This document shows positions 23,593 to 31,580 of a stretch of DNA of 38,953 nucleotides, piece by piece. Under the pieces are notes generated by a model. That model was given only the letters and a program-made list of their open reading frames with translations. It was not told where the DNA came from and ran no database searches. Each line of letters starts with the position of its first letter. Positions within the stretch are counted from its first letter, which is position 1. This stretch comes from CAZEHO01 sp964511945 (GTDB lineage: Bacteria; Actinomycetota; Acidimicrobiia; Spongiisociales; UBA11373), in NCBI GenBank assembly GCA_964511945.1, contig CAZEHO010000028.1, positions 1-38,953 on the forward strand, in the 5' to 3' direction. The position numbers and the translations under genes were made by a program.

Positions 23593-24650
23593 TCCCAGCC
23601 GTCTCGTACCTGTGCAGCGAGTGAGGCTGCCGCAGCGGGGTGCCGATGCCGGGGAACCGCCTCCCGCTCGATCTGATCGAGCACCTCGCGCACTGCCGTG
23701 CGCTCCTCGTCGAGAGAATGCCCGGCGGCAGCCGCCTGAGCGGCTGATCGCATCGCTTCGATCTCGCCCGGCGGCCAGCGCCGGATCTGCTCGAGCGCAT
23801 CGAGATACGAGTCGGGATCATCGAGCTGCGCTTCGACACAGGTCTCGCCGAATCGGGCGTAGGTGCGGTTGCCCACCGCGTCGGGCATGATCACCAGGGC
23901 GCCGGCGGCCATCGCTTCCAGGGCCGGGAGATAGGAGCCCTCTTCCGCCAGCGGCGTGCCGAGGAAGACGTCGGCCCAGCGATAGAGGTCGCGCAGGTCG
24001 GGCCACGCGACCTCATGGCCGAGACGGCGGAAGGCATAGGCACCGCCACCGGCAGTGGCCGCCGCCAGTTGATCTCCGAGCCGCGATTTCCAGGTGGTGT
24101 ACGCAACCCGGAGCGGTTGCTGCTGATCGAACCCGCCGGAGCGGGTCGTATGGAAGAACTCGAGATCGTGACCGATCGGCGCAACGGCCTGGATTGAGTC
24201 CTCATGCGCATACGGCCGGATCGCACCGGCAACGAAGCCATTCGTCGAGATGCGCGTCATCGGCCGAGCCAGCAGCCTTCGTGCCAGACCGCCGATGAAC
24301 GCCGGGTTGGCGTGGCGTACGTTCTGAATGAGATGGATGATCCGGGCATGGGGAACATCCGGTGCAAGCCGAGCCGCGATGGTGCCGTACTGCCGCGGCC
24401 AGGAGAACAGCACCATGTCGGTCCGCTCGACCCCGAACTCCGTCGTCAGAACATGCGCAACACCGTTGCTCGGGATCAATGTCCGCAGCCGGGCGATGTC
24501 GAACAACGGGCTCTCCGGCCGGAGCGGTTCCCCGGACACGATGACCGGCTGCCTCCCCAGATCGATCATGTGCCGGGCGTAGTCGAGCACCTTGATGACC
24601 CCGCCCACGGGCCGGTAGTCGGGAATGACGCAGTAGACCCTCCCGCTCAC
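23589..24650 (-). CDS. Family 4-like glycosyltransferase (first of two)
   Basis: A 353-aa GT-B-like protein. Near the N-terminus it has VIPDYRPVGGVIKVLDYA (the PxxGG-type acceptor loop), followed by IIHLIQNVRHANPAF and RISTNGFVAGAI. The C-terminal half holds LYRWADVFLGTPLAEEGSY and PALEAMAAGALVIMPDAVG, the equivalent of the usual EAxxxGxPV donor motif. GTG at 24650 is preferred: GGAGG lies seven bases upstream and the codon overlaps the previous stop (GTGA). ATG at 24656 is too close to that ribosome site. The open frame extending to 25787 is antisense-like shadow over the preceding gene. Sugar donor unknown. Confidence 0.8.
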   Translation of the reverse strand: MSGRVYCVIPDYRPVGGVIKVLDYARHMIDLGRQPVIVSGEPLRPESPLFDIARLRTLIPSNGVAHVLTTEFGVERTDMVLFSWPRQYGTIAARLAPDVPHARIIHLIQNVRHANPAFIGGLARRLLARPMTRISTNGFVAGAIRPYAHEDSIQAVAPIGHDLEFFHTTRSGGFDQQQPLRVAYTTWKSRLGDQLAAATAGGGAYAFRRLGHEVAWPDLRDLYRWADVFLGTPLAEEGSYLPALEAMAAGALVIMPDAVGNRTYARFGETCVEAQLDDPDSYLDALEQIRRWPPGEIEAMRSAAQAAAAGHSLDEERTAVREVLDQIEREAVPRHRHPAAAASLAAQVRDGWE

Positions 24651-25771
24651 GACCATTCCTCCACCATGTGGAGCAGCGGGAGTACGGCGGTGGATGGATC
24701 GAGCCGGTTGGCAGACAGTCGGGCCGCCCCGGCACGCTTCGATGCGACATCCTCGGCATCGAGAGCCTCGAGTGTCTCGGTCACCGCACCGGGAACCGAT
24801 GGGTCGACGAGCCAACCGGCGCCCTCCGCTTCGATCAGGGGCGACACCTCCGAGAACGGTGGATGAACCACCGGAACACCGTGCGCCAGGGCAATGATCG
24901 ACCGGGTCACCATCGCCAATTCCCGCTCGGCGGTCCGCTCGAACAAGTCGATCGCCAGATCGACATCCCGCCAGAGGGCGGAGAAGTCGCTCCAGGCCAG
25001 GGCAGGGCGAACCTCTACCGCATCGTGAGCCAGCAACGCTTGCCAGCGCCGGCTGACCACTTCCCGGCGCCCGGCCCCCCAATGGCGCCCCTCGACGACC
25101 AGCGCCCGCAGCCGGGATCCGAGCAAATCCGTGAGTTCCTCCACCCAGGGACCGGGGGGGTTCCAGTCCTGGCGGTAGCCGGTCAGCGCCACGACGAACG
25201 GAGCCTCCGCGGACCTGCCCGGCGCCGGGTCGGCCGGCACGGCCATCTCGACGACCGAAACGGGTACGCGGCGCACATCCCGTCCGGCGTGCAACAGCGC
25301 CGCCAGGTAGTACGGCACCTTGCGGGCACCGTTGACGATCACCCCGTCGGCGATCCGCATCGCCCGCCCCTCTGCTTGCGCCAGGGCGGTGAGCGACGAC
25401 TCCGGGTACGAGCCCTCCCGGAATACCATTTCGAGCAACCGCGGAGCGAATCCGTCGTACACGAACCTGAGCCCGCGGGCCTTCTCGAGATGCTCCGCCT
25501 GGTTGCCGTTGATCATGACCGCCGTCACCGGCCGGAGCGATTTCAGGTGCCGCATCAGACGGGTTCCCGCGACTACTTCGACCCCCGCGGCGGCATCGAG
25601 CGGTCCTACAGCCTTGCGGTACCGCGCGACCGCGTCCTCGAGAACCACGGTCTGCACCTCGATGCCATGGCTGCTGAGGCCGGCGGCGAGGCAATGAGCT
25701 CGCAGTCCCGGAGCGGCCACCAATCCGCCTTGAGCCGGAACGACGTCGTTGCTGATAACCACGACCCTCAT
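24647..25771 (-). CDS. Family 4-like glycosyltransferase (second of two)
   Basis: A 374-aa GT-B-like protein. It starts VVVISNDVVPAQGGLVAAPG, an N-terminal acceptor loop with GG. The middle has FVYDGFAPRLLEMVF and ADGVIVNGARKVPYYL, then FVVALTGYRQDWNP (start of the donor domain). Near the end, IIALAHGVPVVHPPFSEVSP and GAGWLVDP correspond to the donor-binding region, but the usual ExxG motif is not obvious. Its ATG overlaps the methyltransferase-like stop (ATGA) and its stop overlaps the next glycosyltransferase. It probably adds a backbone or side-chain sugar; the donor cannot be told. Confidence 0.75.
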   Translation of the reverse strand: MRVVVISNDVVPAQGGLVAAPGLRAHCLAAGLSSHGIEVQTVVLEDAVARYRKAVGPLDAAAGVEVVAGTRLMRHLKSLRPVTAVMINGNQAEHLEKARGLRFVYDGFAPRLLEMVFREGSYPESSLTALAQAEGRAMRIADGVIVNGARKVPYYLAALLHAGRDVRRVPVSVVEMAVPADPAPGRSAEAPFVVALTGYRQDWNPPGPWVEELTDLLGSRLRALVVEGRHWGAGRREVVSRRWQALLAHDAVEVRPALAWSDFSALWRDVDLAIDLFERTAERELAMVTRSIIALAHGVPVVHPPFSEVSPLIEAEGAGWLVDPSVPGAVTETLEALDAEDVASKRAGAARLSANRLDPSTAVLPLLHMVEEWS

Positions 25772-26685
25772 GCCGCTTCCTCCGCAAAGGCCGCCACGCC
25801 GAATCGGCGCACCGCCTCCCCCGGCAGGACCACCGAGGTGACAGCTTCCAGCTTCACCGGCCGCCCGGCCGCCTCGACCACCGCGGCCCGCACTGCGAGG
25901 GGCCCTGCATCGGGAACGGAGGGATCGGCTTCGATCTCAACAACCAGCCGGCCCCCTGGGCGAAGCACTCTCCACCACTCGGTGGGCGGCACCCACCCCG
26001 GCAACGACGGATTGACCACCGCAGGCGCGACGACCAGATCCACCGCAGAGTCGTCGACTGCGAGGCGGCTCCCGTCCCACCCGATGGCGCGAACCTCGGG
26101 GACCGCGGCAGCAAGCCGTTCCTCAACCTCATCGGTGGTCACCGCGATCGTGTCGGCATCCTGGAGCCATCCGGCAACGACTGCACCCAGATCCAGCACC
26201 GTCGGGGTACGGCCGAACATGCGCAGGTACCCGCGCACCACATCGTGAAGCTGGCGCCAGCGACGCTTTGATCCCCTCGTGATCCCCATCAGCCGGCCGA
26301 GCAGAACCCCGGGGTCGGCGCCACCCTCGGTGCGCAATGTCGACGGCCACCGGCGCAGGTCCCGGAGACCGTCCCACAGCTCATCGCCGGCAGCGACCGC
26401 ATCCCAGGGCCCGATGCGGGTCAGGCAGATCTCGCCAAGCAGGGCCTCGATCGACTCCCGGTCGTCACCCGGTAGTGAAACGGCCATCGGGATGTCGATG
26501 TCGTCGGGGCGCAGGTGCTCGAAGGGAAACGAGAGCGGGTCGAGCACCACCAGCGATTCGGCGGCGGCCAGCAGCGGATGCAGATCGGCGGGCAGAACAT
26601 CCCACTCCGAGAGCACGACGGCGTCACGGATCTCAGGAGCCGGCCGAAGCCGGCCGGCGTAGACGATGCGAACCGGTTCGGTCAC
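25768..26685 (-). CDS. Methyltransferase-like protein with degenerate SAM motif
   Basis: A 305-aa protein. Residues 1-160 resemble no family I recognise; they contain ESLVVLDPLSFPFEHL and a basic patch SKRRWRQLHDVVRGYLR. Residues 160-300 look like a class I SAM methyltransferase: VLDLGAVVAGW at motif I, which lacks the usual GxGxG, then VDLVVAPAV, and WWRVLRPGGRLVVEIE, a strong motif III. It may cap or modify the exported glycan, or be catalytically dead. Its GTG start overlaps the stop of the coiled-coil gene (GTGA), and its stop overlaps the next glycosyltransferase, so it is embedded in the export operon. Confidence 0.65.
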   Translation of the reverse strand: MTEPVRIVYAGRLRPAPEIRDAVVLSEWDVLPADLHPLLAAAESLVVLDPLSFPFEHLRPDDIDIPMAVSLPGDDRESIEALLGEICLTRIGPWDAVAAGDELWDGLRDLRRWPSTLRTEGGADPGVLLGRLMGITRGSKRRWRQLHDVVRGYLRMFGRTPTVLDLGAVVAGWLQDADTIAVTTDEVEERLAAAVPEVRAIGWDGSRLAVDDSAVDLVVAPAVVNPSLPGWVPPTEWWRVLRPGGRLVVEIEADPSVPDAGPLAVRAAVVEAAGRPVKLEAVTSVVLPGEAVRRFGVAAFAEEAA

Positions 26686-26954
26686 TCGTCGGCCTCCAGA
26701 TACCGCTCGACCATGCTGCGATAGGCCCCGAACCGACGGACGGCGAGTCCGGGGATCCCTCTCCCGAGCCGGCGCAGCAGCCGTTTCAGGTCCTTCTCCG
26801 CGCGAATCAGCTCACGGAGGCGGGCGTCGTCGACCTGGTGCTCGAGTGGAGCGCGTCCGGTCGCAAGCTGCTCACCCAGTGCCTCGATCTCCAGTTGGAG
26901 CAGCTCGTTCTCCAACTCCAGGGCACGGATCCGTTCCTCGGGCGAATCAGGCAT
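26682..26954 (-). CDS. Small coiled-coil protein
   Basis: A 90-aa protein. Residues 9-30 form a regular heptad zipper: a-positions I9, N16, I23, L30 and d-positions L12, L19, L26. One asparagine at a core a-site is typical of parallel dimers. A second charged helix follows (LRELIRAEKDLKRLLRRL) and a basic Gly/Pro break (GRGIPG). The C-terminus (RRFGAYRSMVERYLE) is amphipathic and could contact a partner or the membrane. There is no signal peptide. It overlaps the sulfotransferase-like gene by eight bases and the methyltransferase-like gene by four, so co-translation is likely. Function unknown; it could be a scaffold or spacer in glycan assembly. Confidence 0.75.
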   Translation of the reverse strand: MPDSPEERIRALELENELLQLEIEALGEQLATGRAPLEHQVDDARLRELIRAEKDLKRLLRRLGRGIPGLAVRRFGAYRSMVERYLEADE

Positions 26955-27720
26955 GAGCCGCCTCCCTCATCCACATCTGTGATTCGGCCTCCGTCAACTC
27001 TGCCCAGATTTCCTCGGTCTCGGCAACCAGGGAGCCGTCGTCGCTGCGAACGGCCGGCGCGGCGGCAGTGGGGTACCTCGGGTCGACTGCGGCACCGGTC
27101 GGCATTGGGTCGAGAGCCAGACCCCATCGCCGCCTAACGGTATCGACGAGCGGCGCGAGCGCACGGAGGCGGGTGAAGGCCACAAGCAACGTGTCCTCCG
27201 GATGCTGCCTGGTGCGCTCCAGCAGCAGGTGGTTTGAAGCGACCCACATTCGAAGGGCCAGATCGGGATCGCCGGTGAACGGGTCGGGATGCAGCGGCAG
27301 TTCGCGACGTCGCAGCGACGCGGTAGCGGCTCCCGGGTGCCGGATCAGGCCGATCACCCGGAGCTCCGAAACCACCTCAGCCCACGTGTTCAGGAAGTGA
27401 GCGGCCCGGGGATCTTTGAACCCCCACGCTCCCGGTCGGGCGAACGCAGCCATCTCGTGGCGACCCTCCTCCGACACCGCGACCGGTTCGGGTCGCACGA
27501 CCCTCCAGTCCAGCCCGTAGGCGGCCAGCAGCCGATCATGCAGGGCAACGACCCGGACGTCCTCGAAATGGCCGAACGGATTCGAGGCCCGCTCCCCGAT
27601 CATCTCGTCGCCAAGATCCAGCCCGGCTCGATGCAGCAGGCGGGCTGCCGCCGACGTTCCGCTGCGGTGGAACCCGGTGATGGCCACCGCCGCGGAGGCT
27701 CCGGTGGAGGCGTCAGTCAT
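26947..27720 (-). CDS. Sulfotransferase-like protein
   Basis: A 257-aa P-loop protein. The PAPS 5'-phosphosulfate loop is ITGFHRSGTSAAARLL, followed by GERASNPFGHFED. The 3'-phosphate-binding region is RVIGLIRHPGAATASLRRR. This matches sulfotransferase-family proteins often found in surface-glycan clusters, so the polymer may carry sulfate esters, although such genes are sometimes inactive or use other acceptors. No PAPS-synthesis genes are in the window. ATG at 27720 is used; GTG at 27723 is also possible. It overlaps the wzt stop by eight bases. Confidence 0.8.
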   Translation of the reverse strand: MTDASTGASAAVAITGFHRSGTSAAARLLHRAGLDLGDEMIGERASNPFGHFEDVRVVALHDRLLAAYGLDWRVVRPEPVAVSEEGRHEMAAFARPGAWGFKDPRAAHFLNTWAEVVSELRVIGLIRHPGAATASLRRRELPLHPDPFTGDPDLALRMWVASNHLLLERTRQHPEDTLLVAFTRLRALAPLVDTVRRRWGLALDPMPTGAAVDPRYPTAAAPAVRSDDGSLVAETEEIWAELTEAESQMWMREAAHA

Positions 27721-28576
27721 CACCTGCAGGATCCTGAACGCCGAGGTACTCCCGATACGCCCGGATCACCGGACCCGGCGGTCCGACGTAGCGGACCTTG
27801 CCCTTCTCCAACCAGGCCAGCCGGTTGCAAAGCTTCGCCAGACGCCCGAGCTGATGCGACACGATGACGATCGTCCCGGCGTTCTCCAGGATGCCGCTCA
27901 TCGTCTCGATGCTCTTCGCCCGGAACCCCTCATCCCCCACAGACATGATCTCGTCCAGGAGCAGCACATCCGGATTGGTCCGAATGGCGACTGCAAAAGC
28001 GAGGCGGGTGTACATCCCGGACGAGTAGGTGCTGACCGGCCGGTCAATGGCCTCACCGATATCGGCAAACTCGACAATCTCGTCGAACTCCGCGTCGAGG
28101 TCTGCCTTGCGCATGCCGGCGGCCAAACCCCCGAGATAGACGTTCCGGCGACCGGAGAGCTGCCGGTGGAAGCCGACGCCGAGAGACAGCAGCACCGGCT
28201 GCGAGCCTTGGACCACGACCTCGCCCTCGTCCGGCGGCAGTGCACCCGCCAGGACTCGCAGCAGCGTGCTCTTCCCCGCTCCGTTCGAGCCGATCACCCC
28301 GAAGGCCTCACCCCGGCGGACCTGCAGAGAGACTCCGTCCAAAGCGACCACCGGTCGGGTAGTCCGCAGACGACGCATCGCCAGCATCTTGCGGATCGAC
28401 ACATTGGACTCGATGAACGGCCGGTACTCGACACGCAGGTCCCGAACCTCGATGGCAGTTCCGGCGTCCTCGGGAACCGGCGGCACCAGGAACTCGCCGG
28501 CGGCGGCGGCCTTCCGCACCTCCTCACGCTGCGAATCTCCCGGCTCCCGGGCAATGCCCGCAGCATCACTCGTCAT
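27713..28576 (-). CDS. wzt: Polysaccharide ABC exporter ATPase (Wzt-like)
   Basis: A 287-aa ATP-binding subunit of an ABC-2 polysaccharide exporter. Residues 1-40 are an Ala/Glu-rich extension. The nucleotide-binding domain then has VEYRPF, the Walker A GSNGAGKST, a LSLGVGFHRQLSGRRNVYL Q-loop region, the signature TYSSGMYTRLAF, Walker B VLLLDEIMSVGDEGF and the VSHQ switch. The signature and GRRNVYL are typical of Wzt/TagH-type exporters. It ends soon after the ATPase domain, without the C-terminal carbohydrate-binding domain of long Wzt proteins. Its ATG overlaps the wzm stop (ATGA). Confidence 0.93.
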   Translation of the reverse strand: MTSDAAGIAREPGDSQREEVRKAAAAGEFLVPPVPEDAGTAIEVRDLRVEYRPFIESNVSIRKMLAMRRLRTTRPVVALDGVSLQVRRGEAFGVIGSNGAGKSTLLRVLAGALPPDEGEVVVQGSQPVLLSLGVGFHRQLSGRRNVYLGGLAAGMRKADLDAEFDEIVEFADIGEAIDRPVSTYSSGMYTRLAFAVAIRTNPDVLLLDEIMSVGDEGFRAKSIETMSGILENAGTIVIVSHQLGRLAKLCNRLAWLEKGKVRYVGPPGPVIRAYREYLGVQDPAGDD

Positions 28577-29406
28577 AGGTGCCTCGCCAGTGTTGGTTCG
28601 TTGCGAATGAACACGACGATCCCGACAAAACAGAGCCCGAAACCCCAGGCGAGCGACCCGATCAGATCGGTCATCTCGAACTCCCGACCGAGAAGGGCCG
28701 TGCGATACAAACCGAGGATCGAGGCGAGCGGGTTGAGCGACAGGATCCTGAACAGAACCTCCGATGCATCCTTGAGCCGCTCATCGATGGAGAAGATCAC
28801 CGGAGAGGTGTACAGCCAGATGCGGGTGATCATCGGCATCACGTTGCTGATGTCCCGGAAGGGAATCGTGAGAATCCCGAGGAGTGACGTCAGACCCAGG
28901 TTGAACAGGGTGTGGAGCACAAATGTCGGGAGGAGCCACAACGTATGGACACCCGGCCAGTCGCCGCCGACGATCCCGGCGATCACGAAGAACGGGATCA
29001 TCGAGAACAGGAATCCGGCCGCACCTTCGACGATCGCAGCAATCGGAAGGATGAGCCGAGGGAAGCTGCGCGTCGTCACCAGCCGAGCATTCGACAGGAT
29101 CGATTGGGCACCGGCATTCAGCGACGTCGACGTGTAGAAGAACGCAAACAAGCCCGAGAGCAGGAATCCCACGTAGTTGGGGTCACCGCGCGCCGTATTG
29201 AAGATCGTCCCGAACACGACCAGGTAGACGGTCCCGAGCAGCAGCGGGCTCAGAATCCACCACACCAGTCCGAGGTAGGTCTCGGCGTGCTTGGAACGAA
29301 TGCGGCCCATCGCCATGTACCAGGCGAACTCGCGACGTCGCCACAGTTCGGCGAGGTAGCCGGACCGTTGGGGCGAACGAGGCGAGGACGAGACGGCGGA
29401 CGTCAC
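28573..29406 (-). CDS. wzm: Polysaccharide ABC exporter permease (Wzm-like)
   Basis: A 277-aa ABC-2-type permease with six predicted membrane helices. An N-terminal cytoplasmic helix (LWRRREFAWYMAMGRIRSKH) precedes YLGLVWWILSPLLL, the family's first transmembrane segment. FPRLILPIAAIVEG and IPFRDISNVMPMITRIWLYTSPVIF follow. With the Wzt-like ATPase it would move a lipid-linked polysaccharide across the membrane. It is the first gene of the twelve-gene operon. The GTG start lies nine bases after a TACACT hexamer and has no ribosome site, suggesting a leaderless or nearly leaderless message. Confidence 0.93.
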   Translation of the reverse strand: MTSAVSSSPRSPQRSGYLAELWRRREFAWYMAMGRIRSKHAETYLGLVWWILSPLLLGTVYLVVFGTIFNTARGDPNYVGFLLSGLFAFFYTSTSLNAGAQSILSNARLVTTRSFPRLILPIAAIVEGAAGFLFSMIPFFVIAGIVGGDWPGVHTLWLLPTFVLHTLFNLGLTSLLGILTIPFRDISNVMPMITRIWLYTSPVIFSIDERLKDASEVLFRILSLNPLASILGLYRTALLGREFEMTDLIGSLAWGFGLCFVGIVVFIRNEPTLARHL

Positions 29407-29415
29407 GGTGCGGTC

Positions 29416-29421
29416 AGTGTA
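29416..29421 (-). promoter_or_regulatory. Likely -10 box of the polysaccharide operon
   Basis: TACACT on the minus strand, nine bases before the wzm GTG start. Transcription would begin about two or three bases before the start codon. No clear -35 element is visible upstream. Confidence 0.4.
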
Positions 29422-29458
29422 GAGAGCAACCCTGAGTGGCCACTGTGATTCGAGCAGC

Positions 29459-29486
29459 CACGAGCCAAGGGCTACGAGCCACGAGC
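29459..29486. repeat. Heptamer array CACGAGC
   Basis: The units CACGAGC, CAAGGGC, TACGAGC and CACGAGC are in exact 7-base phase, in the 153-base spacer between the aldehyde dehydrogenase stop and wzm. Confidence 0.7.
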
Positions 29487-29516
29487 AGCCGCAACTTGCG
29501 GCACCGATTCTCGTCT

Positions 29517-29537
29517 CCCGTTGCCCGTCGCCCGTTG
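29517..29537. repeat. Heptamer array CCCGTTG
   Basis: The units CCCGTTG, CCCGTCG and CCCGTTG form a second 7-base-period array in the same spacer as the CACGAGC array, with an unrelated unit. Confidence 0.75.
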
Positions 29538-29559
29538 CCGGCCGGGCGACGCCCGGCCT

Positions 29560-31092
29560 CTATCCAAACTCGATTCCTTGGGCAAGGGGAAGTTCGGTGC
29601 TCCAGTTGATCGTGCACGTCTGGCGCCGCATGTACGCCTTCCAGGAATCGGACCCAGCTTCGCGGCCGCCCCCGGTCGCCTTCTCTCCGCCGAAGGCTCC
29701 GCCGATCTCGGCCCCGGACGTTCCGATATTCACATTGGCGATGCCGCAGTCCGAACCTTCGTGCGACAAGAAGATCTCCGCCGATCGCATCGAGTTGGTG
29801 AAGATCGCCGACGACAGGCCCTGCTCGACCCCGTTCTGGATCGACACCGCGTCCTCGACATCGTCGGCCTCGATGATGTAGAGGATCGGGGCGAACGTCT
29901 CCTCCTGCACGATCGGGGCATCCCGGCCGATCCGGATGATCGTCGGCTCCACGAAGTAGCCGCCGAGTCCGGCAACCTCTGCAGGGTTGCCACCCGCGAC
30001 CACCGTGCCGCCCTGCTGCTGTGCGAGATCTACGGCCGTCAGCATGTTGCCGACGGCGGCCTCATCGATGAGCGGACCCATCAGCGTGTCGTCGTCGAGC
30101 GGATCACCGATCCTGACCTGCCGGTACGCCTCGGCGAGACGATCCGAGACGGTGTCGATGACGCCGGACTGGACGATCAGCCGCCGGGTCGTGGTGCATC
30201 GCTGGCCGGCCGTCCCAACCGCGCCGAAGAGCACAGCCCTGGTCACCATGTCGAGATCGGCATCGTCGAGCGCGATGACGGCGTTGTTCCCGCCGAGTTC
30301 GAGGAGCGCCCGCCGGCCCAGCGTCTTGGCGACCGCAGCGCCGACCTTCTCCCCCATCCCGCAGGACCCCGTCGCGGAGATCAGGGGGATCCGTTCGTCA
30401 TGGATCAGGCGGTCACCAATCTCACGTCCGCTCCCGACGACCAGGTTGAACACCCCCTCGAAGCCGGTCCCCTCCATCACCTCGGCGGCGATTCGCGTCG
30501 TTGCGATCGCGGTCAGGGGTGCGTTCGAGGAGGGCTTCCAGATGACCGGGTCGCCGCACACCGCAGCGATGAACGAGTTCCAGGACCAGACCGCCACCGG
30601 GAAGTTGAAGGCGGTGACCACACCGATCGGACCGAGCGGGTGCCACTGCTCGTACATGCGGTGGCGGGGCCGCTCCGACGCCATGGTCAGTCCGTAGAGC
30701 TGCCGGGAGAGCCCGACGGCGAAGTCGGCGATGTCGATGGCCTCCTGGACCTCGCCTTCACCTTCGGCGCGGATCTTCCCCATTTCGAGGGCGACCAGAG
30801 CACCGAGCGGCTCCTTCTTCTCGCGGAGGGCCTCTCCGATAAGCCGGACATATTCCCCCCGCTTCGGTGCCGGAAGCATCCGCCAGCGGGCGAAGGTCTC
30901 CTGGGCCGAGACGACGACCTGCTCGTAGTCCTCGAGCCCGGCGCGGCGGATCGTGGCGATCGACCGAGCCGTCGCCGGATTCACAACTTCCATGTCGGAC
31001 CCGGAAGTCGCGACCCAGCCGCCGGCGTAGGCGCCCGAATTCACATCCTCGAGCCCGAGAGCCGAGAAGATTTCCTCTTTGGTGCGATGCAT
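29560..31092 (-). CDS. ALDH7-type aldehyde dehydrogenase
   Basis: A 510-aa NAD-dependent aldehyde dehydrogenase whose length fits the ALDH7 (antiquitin / piperideine-6-carboxylate dehydrogenase) family. It has GPIGVVTAFNFPVAVWSWN, a KPSSNAPLTAIA cofactor segment, LLELGGNN (general-base glutamate), GTAGQRCTTTRR (catalytic cysteine) and EETFAPILYI. ALDH7 enzymes oxidise alpha-aminoadipic semialdehyde in lysine breakdown or betaine-type aldehydes. ATG at 31092 has AAAGGA upstream. It lies 13 bases after ridA in the same direction, so the two form an operon. Confidence 0.9.
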   Translation of the reverse strand: MHRTKEEIFSALGLEDVNSGAYAGGWVATSGSDMEVVNPATARSIATIRRAGLEDYEQVVVSAQETFARWRMLPAPKRGEYVRLIGEALREKKEPLGALVALEMGKIRAEGEGEVQEAIDIADFAVGLSRQLYGLTMASERPRHRMYEQWHPLGPIGVVTAFNFPVAVWSWNSFIAAVCGDPVIWKPSSNAPLTAIATTRIAAEVMEGTGFEGVFNLVVGSGREIGDRLIHDERIPLISATGSCGMGEKVGAAVAKTLGRRALLELGGNNAVIALDDADLDMVTRAVLFGAVGTAGQRCTTTRRLIVQSGVIDTVSDRLAEAYRQVRIGDPLDDDTLMGPLIDEAAVGNMLTAVDLAQQQGGTVVAGGNPAEVAGLGGYFVEPTIIRIGRDAPIVQEETFAPILYIIEADDVEDAVSIQNGVEQGLSSAIFTNSMRSAEIFLSHEGSDCGIANVNIGTSGAEIGGAFGGEKATGGGREAGSDSWKAYMRRQTCTINWSTELPLAQGIEFG

Positions 31093-31105
31093 CAGGAACG
31101 TCCTT

Positions 31106-31486
31106 TCATCGAGCCGCAATGGCTTCGATCTCGACCAGGAAACCTGCGGGGAGCCCGGCGGCCTGCACGGTCGCCCGGGCGGGTGGTTCGTCGGTGAAGT
31201 ACGAACCGTAGATCTCGTTGACCACGGAGAAGTCGCCCATATCGGCAAGGAAGATCGTGGTCTTTGCCACATCGTCAAAGCTCAGGCCCAGGTCGGAGAG
31301 CACCAGTGCCAGGTTCTCCATCACCCGGGTGGCCTGGGCGGCGACATCCCCCTCGATCCCCGCGCCGGTTGCCGGATCGATGGCGACCTGGCCGGAGATG
31401 AAGACCAGTCCGTTGGCCTCGGTGGCCGTCGAGTACGGACCGATCGGGGTGACCCCGCTGGGGACCTCAGGGACCTGCTTGGGCAT
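31106..31486 (-). CDS. ridA: RidA-family enamine/imine deaminase
   Basis: A 126-aa YjgF/RidA-fold protein that hydrolyses reactive 2-imino acids to keto acids as a trimer. It has PIGPYSTATEANGLVFISGQ, AIDPATG, VMENLALVLSDLGLSFDDV and the C-terminal PPARATVQAAGLPAG, which contains the conserved active-site arginine, then VEIEAIAAR. ATG at 31486 has GAGGAG upstream. It precedes the ALDH7-type gene, and cyclic imines are intermediates in lysine degradation, so the pairing is chemically sensible. Confidence 0.93.
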   Translation of the reverse strand: MPKQVPEVPSGVTPIGPYSTATEANGLVFISGQVAIDPATGAGIEGDVAAQATRVMENLALVLSDLGLSFDDVAKTTIFLADMGDFSVVNEIYGSYFTDEPPARATVQAAGLPAGFLVEIEAIAAR

Positions 31487-31580
31487 GCGCGCTCCTCACG
31501 GGCGGACAGAACGCGAGGCTAGTGGGCGGGCGGAGCGCCTCGCGAGGATGGGGCGGCAGCCGAAGGCCGACGCCGGAGGG

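Noticed and set aside
24651..25787. Upstream part of the 732-aa minus-strand frame ending at 23589
   Set aside because: This half is Arg/Gly-rich shadow of the overlapping glycosyltransferase gene (24647-25771); the real gene begins at GTG 24650.
29521..31197. A 558-aa plus-strand open frame
   Set aside because: It is antisense to the ALDH7-type gene, which has complete catalytic motifs; the length is an effect of high GC content.
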